From positions 81,076,182 through 81,140,181 of the forward strand of contig OZ023267.1 in assembly GCA_964006375.1 (NCBI GenBank): DNA of 64,000 bases, in the 5' to 3' direction. Position numbers and translations under genes: made by a program. Under the pieces are notes generated by a model that did no database searches, was not told the DNA's origin, and saw only the letters and a program-made list of their open reading frames with translations. The stretch is from Tillus elongatus (lineage: Eukaryota; Arthropoda; Insecta; Coleoptera; Cleridae). Numbering within the stretch: the first letter of the stretch is position 1; each line of letters opens with the position of its first letter. Below, one piece after another: positions 29,760-44,276 of this stretch.

Positions 29760-31401
29760 CTCTAATTCGCACTGATTTCAATAAAAATTTTGTAGGTCGT
29801 GACCTCTCTAAAAGCGAAATTTTGCTTGTGAAAATTCGCTAAAAGTAACTTTTAAATAAAAAAGTGTTGTTGTTTGTTTCATCAAGAACTATCTATATGT
29901 AAATTATATTTAACAGAGGTTACAACGTTTTAAAATTTACGCTCATACATGCGTAAAACCGGGTGATGGTAATTTCTATAGATTAGTAACCCTTACAATA
30001 GTTCATTCGAATGCGCCAGAAACTTTAATTTATTAAATATGGGTTAAGACCACACGATAGGTTAAGAAATAATATCATAATGCGCTTTGCGTGAATCACG
30101 CACATTCTCTTATATCGTGGCCATAATAGTTTCAGCTCATTCTTTCTAGCAACTGAAAATATATATCTACAGAACACTGTTATTTCTTCAGTGCTGCAAA
30201 ATTGAAATTATCATAAGCTAATTAGATAACCGCAGCCAATATACTTAGCGATGAAAATGTGGCAAATAATATTATACTCTATATTTAAAATACGATAAGA
30301 AATTTTTTAAATATAACAACTATCTACCAAAAAACATATAAGAATCCTTAATACCAAAATAAGTCAAAACTGAAAATATATGATAGGCAAAAATTAAGGA
30401 CTGTGATTCTACTGTCTTGGAAATAAATTTGCTTGGACAGTTTGAGCCTCATCATAAGACGTTGTACTTTGGAATGGGTCTTTAAACGTCTTTTTGGATT
30501 TGATAAATAATAACCGCACATCTAAGCCTCTAGGTTTTAGGATTTTTTTATTCAAATGGCCAAAATAAACAAGTTTATACACTTTCTGGAGTAAAGCTGG
30601 TAACTTTAAGGGGTAAATCACCAATTTGCACATTATACGTTTATTTTGTAAACTTTTATATTAGATTTACACACTGCAAAACAAAAAACTTTCATTTTAT
30701 CATTTAATAATAGTTAAGAAAATTTTGGCAAGCACTCGAAGACTGCAGAGTTTTGCTCGCGGTTATTGTTACTTTGATCGCAAATTCTTCATAAATCTGA
30801 ATTTTAAGTTGTCTTTTTGAAAACAGTACAGAAAGTTTTGTAGCTGGGAAACGTTTGTTCTCTTAACGCTGAAAAATACATATACGTTAGGATGTTGCAA
30901 GACTACATTTCAGTTATATTAAATACACACCGTATCTCGCTATGGTCTTATTAATTGTTCGCATGGATACATAAACTATTGTTTTATGGTATTTGTGTTT
31001 TAGAAGGATGTCCTCTTTTTCCGTGAAGAAAATTTATTTGAAAACTCCTAAAATTGTTTTCTATTTTTAGCACAGTTATACAATGCAGCGCTTAAAGCAC
31101 ACTGCACATATAACATGTATAAAAAATGAGGGTCGAAAACACTTGTTGGTCCCCAAAATGAGATGCTTATGGAAGACGCCATGTCAAAAGAGCTCTAGCT
31201 CCGTTAGGAAGCATTCTCAAATAAAAATACTTACGTTAAATCGTCATCAAATCATCTCCTGCTGTTTTTGTTCGTTGATTTACTTTCTGGACGAAATTTA
31301 AAAAATCGAGATAACACAAAAGTAACATATATTATAGACATTTCGTAAATAAAATATAATTATCTGTCATAAGATATATTAGTTTTTGTGCCTTATTCTT
31401 A
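29758..31401. other. AT-rich DNA, no gene recognised
   Basis: No known motif. Short frames at 30409-30633 (-) and 31083-31301 (+) look like chance. Confidence 0.55.
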
Positions 31402-31635
31402 GAGCTTCGGTGGTTCAGTGGTAAGGACGTGTACCTCTGAACCGAGCGGTACCGGGTTTGATTTCCAGGGTTCCCCTTTTACTTTTTCAGTATATACTGT
31501 ACAATTAAGATTCCGCCCCTAGTATCTTTACAAAAAGACAGAGATTCACCAAAATTTCCAGGATAGTGAGGTGAAACTGCTCCCTGTCTTCGGTGGCTGG
31601 AATAGACGGCGACAGTAGATCGACGTTCAAAAAAG
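31402..31635 (+). mobile_element. tRNA-headed SINE with internal deletion
   Basis: The head is well kept: TCGGTGGTTCAGTGGTAAG (box A near 31407) and GGTTTGATTTCC (box B with two changes). After TTTTTCAGTATATACTGTA the body jumps to the last third, so about 120 bp present in the copies at 8388 and 48665 are missing. It ends in GACGTTCAAAAAAG. The - strand frames over it are shadows. Confidence 0.85.
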
Positions 31636-32734
31636 CTGTATTTTTCCAATTGGGCAAGTATCCTATATTTGCCTTTGCCGCTATTGAGATATAAAACTTT
31701 GTACACAAAAATTTGGTCTATCCTTCCATAATATGTAGTTTTGAAATGAGCCAGATAATTTTAATTTAGGTATTATTGAAAAAAGACTACGGTAAAAACG
31801 TAATAAACAATACTACAAAAATGATCACCAATATCTTGTACACATCAACTTAAACAGTTTTAGAGTTGATATTTTTTTAAATCAATAACGATACTTGTGT
31901 GGGTGCCAATTATAAAATATAGTTAAAAGCAGTAAGGTGTCAACTTAATAAGCGCAATAGTAGTTATAGGATTTCTCCAATTACTTACAGCGAGAAATAG
32001 CTTGTAATCAATAGGTGTAAAACAAGTTGCATAGCTTACTAGTTCCCTCTTGCTTGTAGCTTTTTGTAGATAGTTAACGTAAATTTACTATGTAAGATTA
32101 CAAATTATGTTTTCATGTGAATATAAAATGAGCCAGAATCATCTGAGTAGTAACTAAAAGTTTTTTGCCCCACAGTTAGTCTTATTTAAAAATAATTAAG
32201 AAAGCATATGTAAAATTTTGTTGGATTTTCCTATGATCTTTTAATATTTCACATAAAGTATGAAAGAGCCAAATGGAATAAATTCAGTATCTCAATTATT
32301 AATACTTATGAAAAATCTGTCAACACGTCAATTTTAGATTAAAAAATAATATCCTGCAACGTGGAAACTTCACCTATACAATAACCCGCTCTTAGTAACA
32401 GTTGCAACCTCCAACTTTTTAAATAGGAGTTAGCGGCTTGTGATACCTCATTTAAAACATCTCTTCATTCTCTATTCAAAAATACTATGTGTTTAAAAGT
32501 GATTGCAAAATTAACATTAAAAAAATAAATTCATCTAATTGACGAATTTCGTCATAACAAAAAATAATGCATGCCTTAAACGTCTTGGCAGCATTCTAAT
32601 CTTGAATAAAAATGTCTTCTAACGTTAACAACATTTGAGTTGTGACCGACCTAATCGCAACCGTTATTATTCTTGTTAAATCAGTTAAATCGCGTGATTT
32701 AGTTTTGTACACCATACTTTTAACATATCCCACA
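31636..32734. other. AT-rich DNA, no gene recognised
   Basis: Nothing recognised. Confidence 0.55.
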
Positions 32735-33115
32735 TAAGAAAAAATCTAGTAGCGTAAGATCACGGGATCGTGCTGGCCATTCTAACGATTCTCGCCTCTA
32801 TCCAACCATTAGTCTCTATCCAAAACTTAGTCGAGGTACCGCCGCACATTGATTTGGTAATGTGCCGGTGCCCCATCCTGATAGAACCATACCACAGTTT
32901 GCCAAAGTTGGCATGACATAATTCTGGAGCAGTGCTAAATAATTGTCTCTATTTAAACTGCCGTCAATAGAAAAGGGACCAATGATATGGTTTTCAACTA
33001 CTCTTTCCCAAACATTAACTTTTCCATGGTAACGCCTATGTTCTTCGTTCATCCAGTGTGGATTTTCTTTAGACCAGTAGCGACAATTTTGACGATGAGC
33101 ATGACCGTGAATTAT
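32735..33115 (-). pseudogene. Tc1/mariner-superfamily transposase fragment
   Basis: Translation on the - strand gives CRYWSKENPHWMNEEH, then VWERVVENHIIGPFSIDG...NRDNYLALLQNYVMPTL, and after a frame change WIGRG.LEWPARSRDLTLLDFF. This is the middle-to-late catalytic domain of a transposase family very common in insects; the WPARSPDLTPLDFF box holds the last catalytic Asp. The middle segment around the second catalytic Asp is lost (a deletion between about 32820 and 32880). The related fragment at 38537-38880 belongs to the same family. Dead copy without visible inverted ends. Confidence 0.85.
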
Positions 33116-33129
33116 AAAACTTGGGGAGA

Positions 33130-33600
33130 AAATTGACATTTCTTTGTTAAAACTCGAGGAATACAACGTAGAGTTTGTTTATTAGAAAACCTTCAATTTC
33201 ATCAAATATCTGGTATTCTGTGTCGAAACTAAATTAGGGGTTGAATATGCGGGGGTGGAATATTGGTGCATGAAATTTCGAATTTTTTTTGCTAAAAAGT
33301 CTCAAAACATATAGAAAACTGTATTCTGGAACAATTTTTTGTCTGTTGGTCGGTCTATCGGTATGTCAGTCTGTACGTCAGTCTGTACGTCTGTTAGTAG
33401 GCGCAATAACTGTCAAACGAATTCAAATATCATCTTCTAATTTGGTATGCAATTAGCACCGGATAAAAGAACGTTCAGAGTTGTTGTTGGGTAACATGGC
33501 TTCAGAGTGTAGGGAATAAATGGGGGGTGATTTGGTGAAAATTGATTTTTTTTTTCGTTAAAACCCGAGTAATACAACGTTTCAGAAGTTTATGGGTACA
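33130..33600. repeat. Dispersed repeat with GTCTGTCGG-type motif
   Basis: TTAAAACTCGAGGAATACAACG at about 33145 and TTAAAACCCGAGTAATACAACG at about 33560 form a roughly 415-bp direct repeat. Between them lies a run of TCTGT/ACGTC words (33345-33400) followed by GCGCAATAACTGTCAAACGAATT. Such a string is typical of widely dispersed insect non-autonomous repeats. Family not identified. Confidence 0.5.
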
Positions 33601-34889
33601 GGAATGCGAATATTTTCTTTGTGGTCAAATCATGGACCCAAAATTTATTCCATGAGAATGTCTTTCTGAAGAGGATAAATTCTCACAGCTATGTGGAAGT
33701 TATCCACAGCACTCTTTTTAGTGTAATGTAGCAAAGTTCATCAATCAGATGAATTGCTTTTTTTGTGATTTTCTGCAATAAATTTTAAAACCATTGCATT
33801 TTTTAATAGAGATAATAAAAAGATCTCTCAAATAAGGCATTACAAGCCCCTACTTCCTATTTCAAAATTTGGGGGGTTGCAACTGTCACTCGAAGGGGGC
33901 TAAACGTAGAGGTGGAGTTTTCACTTGGAGAGTGTTATTTTTAATCAAAATTGACGTTTATAGAGATTTTTTTATAAATATGTACAATAATCGAGATACT
34001 GAATTTATCCCATATGTCTGTTCCACACTGTATCAAAACTATTGTTCTCAAAAAACATTTTAGTATTTGCTGTGGATTTATAGTTTTTATTAAAATTAAA
34101 ATATTTAAAAAACAAGATCATTGGAGTGATAAAAATCATTGCACCTCCTTTAATTCGTTTTAATTATAGTTATGTGAGCCCGACAGCAACAAAGTGTCGA
34201 TATCGATGTTAATAGATTTTGTGAGAAACTATGTATATTTATTTAATAGAATACAGTATTATACACCTGAAAACATATACCTGTCATGTAATAGAACTTT
34301 TTATATTATGTGTAATAATTGTATGCTATTGGTATTATCAAGTACTTATTTATATAATTAAGTAGAAAACAATATTTTCTTATTTAGTTCTTTAAGACCT
34401 TGCTTCACCAATAATATGATACATCAAATTAACTTTATGTTTGCAGGAAAACCAGACACATTTTCGATTTTATGGACAAGCATTTTTAAACAAAATGTAT
34501 ATTATTAGTAATAATTATATATTAATTCTCGAATTTAGAACATATACGTCATATACAGACTTACGAACAGAATCAACTTTAACGAATTGTGTTACTATTT
34601 TAAATAATACTGGCATTAAGCAAAGAACTTTGGTATCTATTTTACCTGCGAAAGTACAGTTGTTGGAAATGACTTAATGTTGCCAACAAATGGTGGAGGA
34701 GCGAATAAGTTAGGTGTAATAAAATGCAACGGGTTATTTACCGTGACCTAATGCTGTTATACTGGGGGAAACCCTAGGTTTAAGGCAGAAAAAACGGTCT
34801 ATCACCATATCAACAGATAAGTTTGAATTGTGTCTTGGACTGAACGGGAACGACTTGAGAATGGCTCTTCACAAGGGGTAGTAAGGTAT
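33601..34889. other. No gene recognised
   Basis: Short + frames (33869-34063, 34441-34677) have no recognisable content. Confidence 0.5.
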
Positions 34890-34895
34890 CACCCA

Positions 34896-35805
34896 GAACA
34901 TAGTGAGATGTACGACGGTGGCGTAGCCAGGTAATACGTTGTCGCGGCTGCTCTAATAAACACTAAGTGTTATATAGACAGAGACTGTGTACAACTAACT
35001 AACGATTTAAAAAATTGCTAGCCCTGGTACTTTTTTCCCTAATTCGGGACTATATATCTATATAAGGCCAGGTGCATTCCGACTATAATTGGAAACGCAT
35101 ACCGGTTTCGCTCTCATTAGAGCTCATCAGTGCGCCGCGCCGTATCAAATTACAGCCAGACTATACCCAACAGCAAGTTCGTCTAAAGGTAACGAACCTC
35201 CTAGAACATAGTGAGATGTACACCAGTGTCGCTATCGGTGGCGTAGCCAGGTAATACGTTGTCACGGCAGCTCTAATAAATACTAAGTGTTATATAAACC
35301 GAGACTGTGTATAACTAACTAACGATTTAAAAAATCGCTAGCCCTGGTACTTTCTTCCCTAATTAGGGACCATGTAACTATATAAGGGCAGGTGCATTCC
35401 GACTATAATTGTAAACTCATACCAGTTTACTGATGCATACTGATGAGCTCTAATGAGACCGAAACCGGTATGCGTTTCCAATTATAGTTGAAATGCATCT
35501 GGCGTTATGTAGATACATGGTACCTAATTAGGAAAAAAGTACCAGGGCTATCGATTTTTTATATCGTTAGCTAGTTGTACATAGTCTCTGTTTATATAAC
35601 ACTTAGTGTTTATTAGAGATGCCGTGACAAGGTGTTACCTAGCTACGCCACAGAAGGCGACACTGTCGTACATCTCACTATATTCTACGAGACTGGCTAC
35701 CTTTATCCGAACTTGCTGTTGGGTGTAGTCTGGCTGTAATTTGGTATGTCGCAATGACCGGTATGCATTTCCAATTATAGTCGGAATGCATCTGGCCTTA
35801 GTTAG
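34896..35805. repeat. Fold-back array: two direct units and one inverted unit
   Basis: A unit of about 317 bp begins GAACATAGTGAGATGTAC at 34896 and again at 35213. It contains GGCGTAGCCAGGTAATACG, a CTAAGTGTTATATA block, GCTAGCCCTGGTACTTT and AGGTGCATTCCGACTATAATT. A third unit from about 35450 to 35805 runs in the opposite direction (ACCGGTATGCG ... AAAGTACCAGGGCTA ... CTACGCCACAG ... CATCTCACTATATTCTA). The whole can fold into a long hairpin, as in fold-back transposons or MITEs with sub-repeats. No coding content. Confidence 0.85.
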
Positions 35806-35814
35806 TTAGTTATC

Positions 35815-36120
35815 ACCTTATGAAGATGAACAAGGCGGACAGTGAAAACTGCAGATACTGCACTGACGCAGCAGAACCAGCAAATGAATTGCTATGGGAC
35901 TGCGTGGCCTAGTTCTGCAAAATGCTCAAATATATTAGGGGTTCCCCTAATAGTCTAGAAAATGGTAAAAATAGCCCCCAAGAAGATAGTGGACTAATAA
36001 AAAGTCCGAACTTTTTGAGGAAACTATTAGAAGTAAGAGTCATGCACAGAATAACCATTGCGGTCGCAGCGCTGAGAGGCCAAAGACACACAACTCATTA
36101 AACCATTTACAAATCTACAA
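35815..36120 (+). pseudogene. Possible non-LTR retrotransposon C-terminal fragment
   Basis: One + frame near 35840-35910 reads ENCRYCTDAAEPANELLWDC, which resembles the C-x2-C...C zinc knuckle at the end of many insect non-LTR polyproteins, with NNHCGRSAERPKTHNS and a few conserved-looking residues after it. Too short to assign to a clade. Confidence 0.35.
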
Positions 36121-37159
36121 TCTACCGAAAACTACTGTTCGACATTTACAGAATATTTGGAAATTAGGTTTTGCAAGTTAACTGTTTGATGTTTTTCAAA
36201 GTTGTAATTTATGCTAAAATATTTTCAATTTTTATAACTTCCATTTGCATATTGTCTTGGCTGCTATACACATGTTTCCAATAAGGCCAAGGCTGCAACA
36301 GGTCTACCTGCGTTTCTGGTTTGGGGTTAAAAAAATTGAAGCTCAGCAGCTCATTCACTGTGTAGGTGTACCTTTACAGTTAAAAAATAAAGGTTAGAAA
36401 TATCCACCTCTTTTATCGATACCGTCGTCAAAATTGCACTGTGGAAATTGATATGTCAGTTCGGCCGCTTGCAAACTTAAAGCGACCAACTCGTCATAAC
36501 CAAATAGCGCATGCCTTTAGTGTCAAATTACACTTGTCGTATAGTTCGCTAGGAAATCTCCGTAATTCGCACAGCATGTAATGTTAGGAATGGCCTCGCG
36601 GCAGTACGTTTCTAGAGACATATAATCCTTAGTCATTTAAAAAGAAGTAAACGCATATTTTGTGACAACAATGGAAAAAAGTTTCAGCTGACAGAATGTT
36701 CGTTCTTCATTTACTTACTTTTTTTTAAATTATATTATTCTCATAGTATCATACGGCTGTTATTACCAAAGTGGTAACAAAAATAACAAAGTATATTAAG
36801 CCCTCTAAGTTGATTCTGATAGATGTCAGCCAAATATGTTTATGGAAATTTACACTATTTTTTTTGTATATCGCTGATTATCAAAAAATTTATATTGGTC
36901 CGGTATAATTTATGAAATATTTGTAAAAAAAGACATTAAAAAATTATAGATTGTGCACCTACGAAAAGAGTTAAGATTTGTTTTTTTGATTTTATAAAAA
37001 TTATCTCAAACATTTAAAGAACTTTGTCTCATAAAACCCAAACAAAGGAATCAGGATGTTTAAGTTCTCCAAGAAATCGACTAAAAGACTCTCTGCAGAT
37101 TAAATGGGGTGTCTTTTGCCCGTACTAAATAAAATGTAATCATAACTTATATGTTTCAG
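36121..37159. other. Presumed eag intron, no feature seen
   Basis: AT-rich. A T-rich stretch ends in the acceptor TATGTTTCAG that opens the exon at 37160. Confidence 0.6.
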
Positions 37160-37291
37160 AAACACCACTATGGCTACTCCTACAGATATCACCTATAAAA
37201 AACGAGCGAGACGTCGTAGTGCTTTTCTTACTCACCTTCAGGGACATTACCGCATTAAAACAACCCATAGAAACCGACGATTCCAAAGGCG
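37160..37291 (+). CDS. eag: eag potassium channel, PAS-region exon
   Basis: A 132-nt exon of an ether-a-go-go (KCNH1-type) voltage-gated K+ channel, which sets excitability in neurons and muscle. The acceptor is ATGTTTCAG (37151-37159) and the donor GTGAGT from 37292. The frame opens with two bases (AA) that finish a codon begun in the previous exon. It then reads [36 protein letters not shown] and ETDDSKG, and ends with one base. These residues form the last strands of the N-terminal PAS domain and the start of the linker. They agree almost residue for residue with insect and vertebrate EAG channels as I know them. No stop or frameshift. The preceding exon is not placed with certainty (see 1633-1644). 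Confidence 0.95.
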
Positions 37292-38164
37292 GTGAGTTTC
37301 TAGGCTAAATTTATTAAAGTGTTTTATGTAGTTTATAAAAACGTAAAAATAAGCCTCTATTTAATAATAAATTGTTTCAAAATTAAACCGCATCACGAGT
37401 AGGGTATATTTTTGTCACTAATACGGGGTTATGGAAAAATTTCGTAGTTATTTTATTAGTTTACATCATTTTTATCAAGTGCTATACACAAAGCGTAAGC
37501 TTATACTGTATAGTACGCAATTTCAGTTATAAGATCTAAATGCGTAGATATCTCAAACCTCGCTTTAGTCTCTTGGTTCTTTACATTTGAACATTGATAC
37601 TTATATTTCCTCAGATATTCGTTATTCTAAAAATGTTTTAATAACAATTTTTCGAGATACATACATTGTGCTACGAACTGGTAATATTTAATTTTCCCTA
37701 GCATAAGCAGCTTTCCTCCTATGGAAACTAAATATTTTTGTTAAAGTAAGATATGATTTTTTGCAGTTTCTGATCTCTTTCTTGATACGGCCATATAACA
37801 ATTTTATCGGGTTCCATAGGTAAAAATTGAAAAAAAAAGGTAATTATGCAGATGAACGCACATGTGATTTTTGAAAACTGTTTCCACAAAAATGTTTAAA
37901 TATTCCACTATATATACAATCAAGAAAAGAAATGTTGTTAAATCAATGCCTCTAAAAATTACGGGACCTGTACTGAAAAGGGAATTGGCAAAAACAACTT
38001 AGATGGACTTACATAAGCCGTTTTCATATTTTGCGGCAACACTTCCTGCTAATAATGTTATTTTCTTGCCAGCACGCGTATGTGCTTCAGGTTCTCCAGC
38101 TTGTTTGGGGAATGAAGGGACAACATTTTTCTTCTCGCTTATGCAAAAAATACTCTACTAAGCA

Positions 38165-38228
38165 GGCCTTAACGACCTGACTGAACCTGGCCTAACCTAT
38201 CTGACCTGACCTGACCCTGACCTGCCCA
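38165..38228. repeat. Degenerate CCTGA-type minisatellite
   Basis: A short run of CTGACCTG/CTAACCTG words of about 60 bp within the eag intron. Confidence 0.7.
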
Positions 38229-38536
38229 AAGAACTTATGATAAAACCGAAGAAAACACAAAAATATGCATTTTACAGAAAACTAAAAAATAAAGTTGGTT
38301 TAAACTTACTGTATGTTACCAGTGACGAACTAATAATGTTAATAACTCGACAACGAGAAACTCTCAACGAAAAAACGATTTTCCACATAAAAATATTATA
38401 AATGTGCATATAATGTAGTAAACTTTATCTACCAGAAGTAGATATAGCTAAAACTAGTTTGCCTCCCATCTGCAGTATCACAAAACTAAACTCAATTCTC
38501 AAACAAACTGACAACACAAAACAAAATAAAACGGCT

Positions 38537-38880
38537 ATAATATTCATTAACTAATTAAATGTTTAAAATGTTGTCCATTATTATCAATACACAATTGAAC
38601 TCGCGTTTCCAAGAAATTTATTACATTAACTAAGCTGGAATACACAATTCGTCTTGTTTCGCCAAAAATTCTAGCTTTCAGGTCTTCCAGATTTAATGTT
38701 CCGTCTTTGTAGACAACATGTCTCAAATGACCGCAAAGAAAAAAATACATTGCGTCAAACCAGGAGAGCTAGCAATCCAGTTAAGGGCATCACCGCGCCC
38801 AATATACAGAAGTAGCCAAATATTGCCGCACGCGGCTCCCAAAATGACTGAGAGTTCCATCTTGGGCAAAGAAACTTTGC
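38537..38880 (-). pseudogene. Tc1/mariner-superfamily transposase C-terminus
   Basis: The - strand reads FAQDGTLS (with the second catalytic Asp), then IGRGDALNW, then after a frameshift GHLRHVVYKDGTLNLEDLKARI and ETRVQLCIDNNGQHFKHL. These are the standard closing segments of the same insect transposase family as 32735-33115. The domain is broken by at least two frameshifts. It abuts, head to head, a transposase of a different family that starts on the + strand at about 38881. Confidence 0.82.
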
Positions 38881-40885
<2,005 letters not shown>

Positions 40886-41581
40886 ACAGTGTGGCCCATT
40901 TAAAATGGAAACACCCCTGTAACTTTTGTATTTATAATTAGATGTTGATGAACAAAAAATAAAAAAATATAAGATGAAAAACGCTATACAGAGAAAATTG
41001 TTCTTAATGTCACCTGACCAAGGCCAACTAATGCATTTTTTCTATGTCAAAAAAAAATTTAAATGGGTTAGGGCCATTTTTAGGAAGAAAATAAGTATGC
41101 CACTGCATTTGGAATACTTTAAAATAGACATATACCAAACTTCATCAAAAAAGAGAAATGATTAGCCATTTCAGGGAAGTTTATTTGCGTGACCCCTCTT
41201 ATATCGAAACGCACTGTAACTTTTATATTTATACGGCGATCCCTATTATCGAGATATCAAAAGATATAAAATGAAGACGTCTATAGATCCTGTGACAATT
41301 GTTTCCTATGCCATTCTATCACGGTCTACAAACTATTTTCATGTGTCAAAAATTATAAAAAGGTTAGGGTTGGGTTTAGGGGAAAATACGTATGCCACTG
41401 GATTCGCCATTTTTCAAAACTGTTACGTACCAAATTTCATTAAAAAAAGCTCTATTATTGTTAACTATGAAAGTTAACAGTATCTCTAGAGTTTAACAAA
41501 AAAAATAATTATAAGTGCATGTTCATCCAAATCGAATTATAAATACAACAGTTACAGGGTTGTTTCCATCTAAAATGGGCC

Positions 41582-41587
<6 letters not shown>
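40886..41587. mobile_element. MITE with about 38-bp inverted ends
   Basis: A non-autonomous DNA element of about 700 bp. The left end reads CAGTGTGGCCCATTTAAAAT and the complement of the right end reads AGTCTGGCCCATTTTAGAT. The match continues through GGAAACA(A/C)CCCTGTAAC and on into TTGTATTTATAATT. TA lies on both sides, as expected for Tc1/mariner-type insertion, and the right flank is a (TA)n tract. Inside, two units of roughly 300 bp (each with GTAACTTTT(G/A)TATTTATA and a TATGCCACTG word) suggest a tandem duplication. No transposase is encoded. Confidence 0.85.

Positions 41588-41660
<73 letters not shown>
41588..41660. repeat. (TA)n tract at the MITE end
   Basis: About 36 TA units starting where the MITE ends. 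Confidence 0.97.
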
Positions 41661-41664
<4 letters not shown>

Positions 41665-41827
41665 CAAAAAATTTACAAGTATTACAATTAATCTGTAAAG
41701 TTTTTTCTTTATCTTTCGATGTACTATAGCCGACTGTTTGTGGGATGTCAATTAATTCTTAGTACTAACAAGATTTGTCAGCTTTTATAATGCTTTTACT
41801 AATGCCATCAAGGCTTTTTTCTCAAAT

Positions 41828-42045
41828 TTAACTAACGTGTGTGTATAAAACGTTTAGCACCTCCGATATTCTTGTCACATTAACTCGGCGGTCTGATGAT
41901 ATATTACAGACTGCATCGATATTTTCGGCGACGGATTCTGAAATCGTTTTACCAGCCGCCTTTATCTTCAACAAAAGTTTACTTCTTTTAAAGGAATCAC
42001 CCCATTTTTTCACGGTCGTACTAGCGACATTAGCTACCAAGTGTA
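41828..42045 (-). pseudogene. Mariner-type transposase N-terminal remnant
   Basis: The - strand frame gives TVKKWGDSFKRSK, a gap, and then ENIDAVCNISSDRRVNVTRISEVLNV. This resembles the two helix-turn-helix segments at the start of mariner transposases (KKW..RFK..., ENI..V..L...DRR.T...I.E.L.I). No catalytic region follows. Truncated and diverged. Confidence 0.6.
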
Positions 42046-42654
42046 CTAAGCATATATTACTATATGTTTACCTCTTAACCTTCCAAATACAGGTACTTTA
42101 TGGTGACTCTATACCTAATAATTTTTTCCATTTTTCATTATTTAGATCGGCTTCCCTTTAATTTTATTGCGTACGTAATAACACACCTATTAAGTTATTT
42201 TTCGTTACTATTGTATTGAGATATTTTACTAAGGTATTAAACTAATTAAATAATATACCCTGGTGAATTTCGTGTAACTAGTACATGATTATATATTAAA
42301 AACTGTTGTTTCCGAACAAGCATACAAATTTAGTTTATTTTTTAAGTAAATTTATTTTCTCGCATAAATCTTGCTCCCGACTAGAGTTTATTTGTATTAT
42401 ATTTTAGTAAATAGTAATTGGGCAACGACACAAACCGTCGCTTACTTTGTTGTACAATTTTTTAACAGTACTCTAAAAATTAAAGCTGATTGCGGATTTA
42501 GTTTTTGTGTCTCATTTATTGTAAGAAATCCAGCTATAATTAAAATAGTGTTCACATAAATAATTACATAATGTGTTATTGCTATTGTATAAACTACAGT
42601 GAATGTATAAATATAATGTGATCATACGTTCGTCAGAGTTTTGATTGATCAACG

Positions 42655-44210
42655 ATCACGTGGGATCAGTAACGCCATGTTTCATTATTTTTTGTACAGG
42701 TGAGCCGAATGGGAGAAACAGGGAAATCGAAGCATTTCTGTGTTAATCGATGCATCTGTGAAAAAATGGACGGACAGTGGTCATCAGTAATAATAATGAA
42801 GAAATGACTCATGTATTATTTAATTGTCGGAGTGTCTTTTTTAATTAGAAAATGTAAATTAAAATCTCGTTGTCCATTCCCGCAAAATTTTAAATCGACT
42901 AAAATGTTAATGGCACTAAACAGGATTTTAAGGAGGTATAGGTGGAAATGGGATATAGGCAGCTTACATATGTCCATCAGAATAGTTTTTTCACATTTTT
43001 CGTTTATAGTTCATTTTTATCATCTTCCCCGCCCAGCACACCTATTCGCTCCAGGCCTCATATTTTTCTTGTGGGTTTTCTACAAGAAATATTTCTTGTG
43101 GTTTATGCATCCAAGGGGGGTTCCAAGCATGTTTCTAAAAAACAGTTCTAAAAACTCTCCATGAGCTTACTTGCAAATTTACCCATATGTATTAAACCAA
43201 AACTAAGTTGGTGGTCTACCTCCACGATACGATGTCTAGTTATTGTATCATAGTCTACTGTACCCTCCCTTAGTCAAAAGTTAGTTTTTGCAAAACTGTG
43301 CATGCAGAGTGTAGATAACGCATTTAAATAATTAGTAACCTACTGCAATAATTATTCTTGACAAGAAGTATTGTAAACTTTTTTAAATTATTTAACAGAC
43401 TACCCTCCCACACCACAATAACGGATTATTATCCATTTGATGATGACAGGTTGGTATGGGGTTGCAGAGTAGACAAGGTAACTGAACATTCGGTAGTTAT
43501 GCCTTCTTAGAAACCTTGGTAAATAGCCGTCGGGGCAAATAGTACATTCTAGGTGTATTTTAAACACAATGAAAGTTGCTATTCTTCTCACTGTGTGATA
43601 GATGAAAGTATCATTCGGTAAAGAATAGTTGAAAATTGGTAGCTCAGAAAACTCATGTATGTCTCAGACTTGCATTGAGTAATGATAATTATTCCGTCAC
43701 GACTATGTTATAATATCTTTTTTATATTTAATATAATTGAATAGGTTTTCGAACAATCAGATGAACTGATCTCAATATGGAGCAGTGATTACCGATTGTA
43801 AGCTCAAACTACCACAAAAAAACTTCAAACAATATTCTCGTCAACATTCTGTAAAATATTCACAATTGGATACATCTCTTCACGCAATTTAGAAGAATTC
43901 TGCCAGGTCTCCTTTAACTACTTATTAATTTTCAGGTGATGTAAACTCTCAAGCTATTATAACAATTGACATTACAATCGATTTGAAATTTTTCGGCAAT
44001 CGAGAATGAGATTTTAAGTTACATTTTCTAATTAAAAAAGAAACTCTGACGACGTAATATTACAGTCATTTCTTCATCATTATTACTTGTTACTCCTGTC
44101 CATTTTTTCTCGCTAGTGCATCGATTGACACAGAAATACTTAGATATCCCTGTGTATCCCATAAATCTGTGTACAAAAAATGATGAAACATGGCGGTTAT
44201 GAACGCATGG
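42655..44210. repeat. Inverted repeat pair bracketing 1.3 kb before an eag exon
   Basis: 42672-42810 (CCATGTTTCATTATTTTTTGTACA ..., TTTCTGTGTTAATCGATGCA, AAAAAATGGAC, AATAATGAAGAAATGACT) reappears inverted at about 44050-44195. It is either one non-autonomous element with long inverted ends or two copies of one repeat in opposite orientation. The right arm lies 70 bp before the eag acceptor at 44276. The interior shows no clear gene; overlapping + frames at 42811-43164 are not recognised. Confidence 0.7.
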
Positions 44211-44276
44211 CCACACTGTTTTTATATAGCCACTGCAGTATAAACTAAATAACTAATTGAAGTTTATGTGTTACAG

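Noticed and set aside
42811..43164. Protein of 117 residues (MYYLIVGVSFL...)
   Set aside because: Lies inside the inverted repeat pair and overlaps another frame of equal length; no recognisable family.
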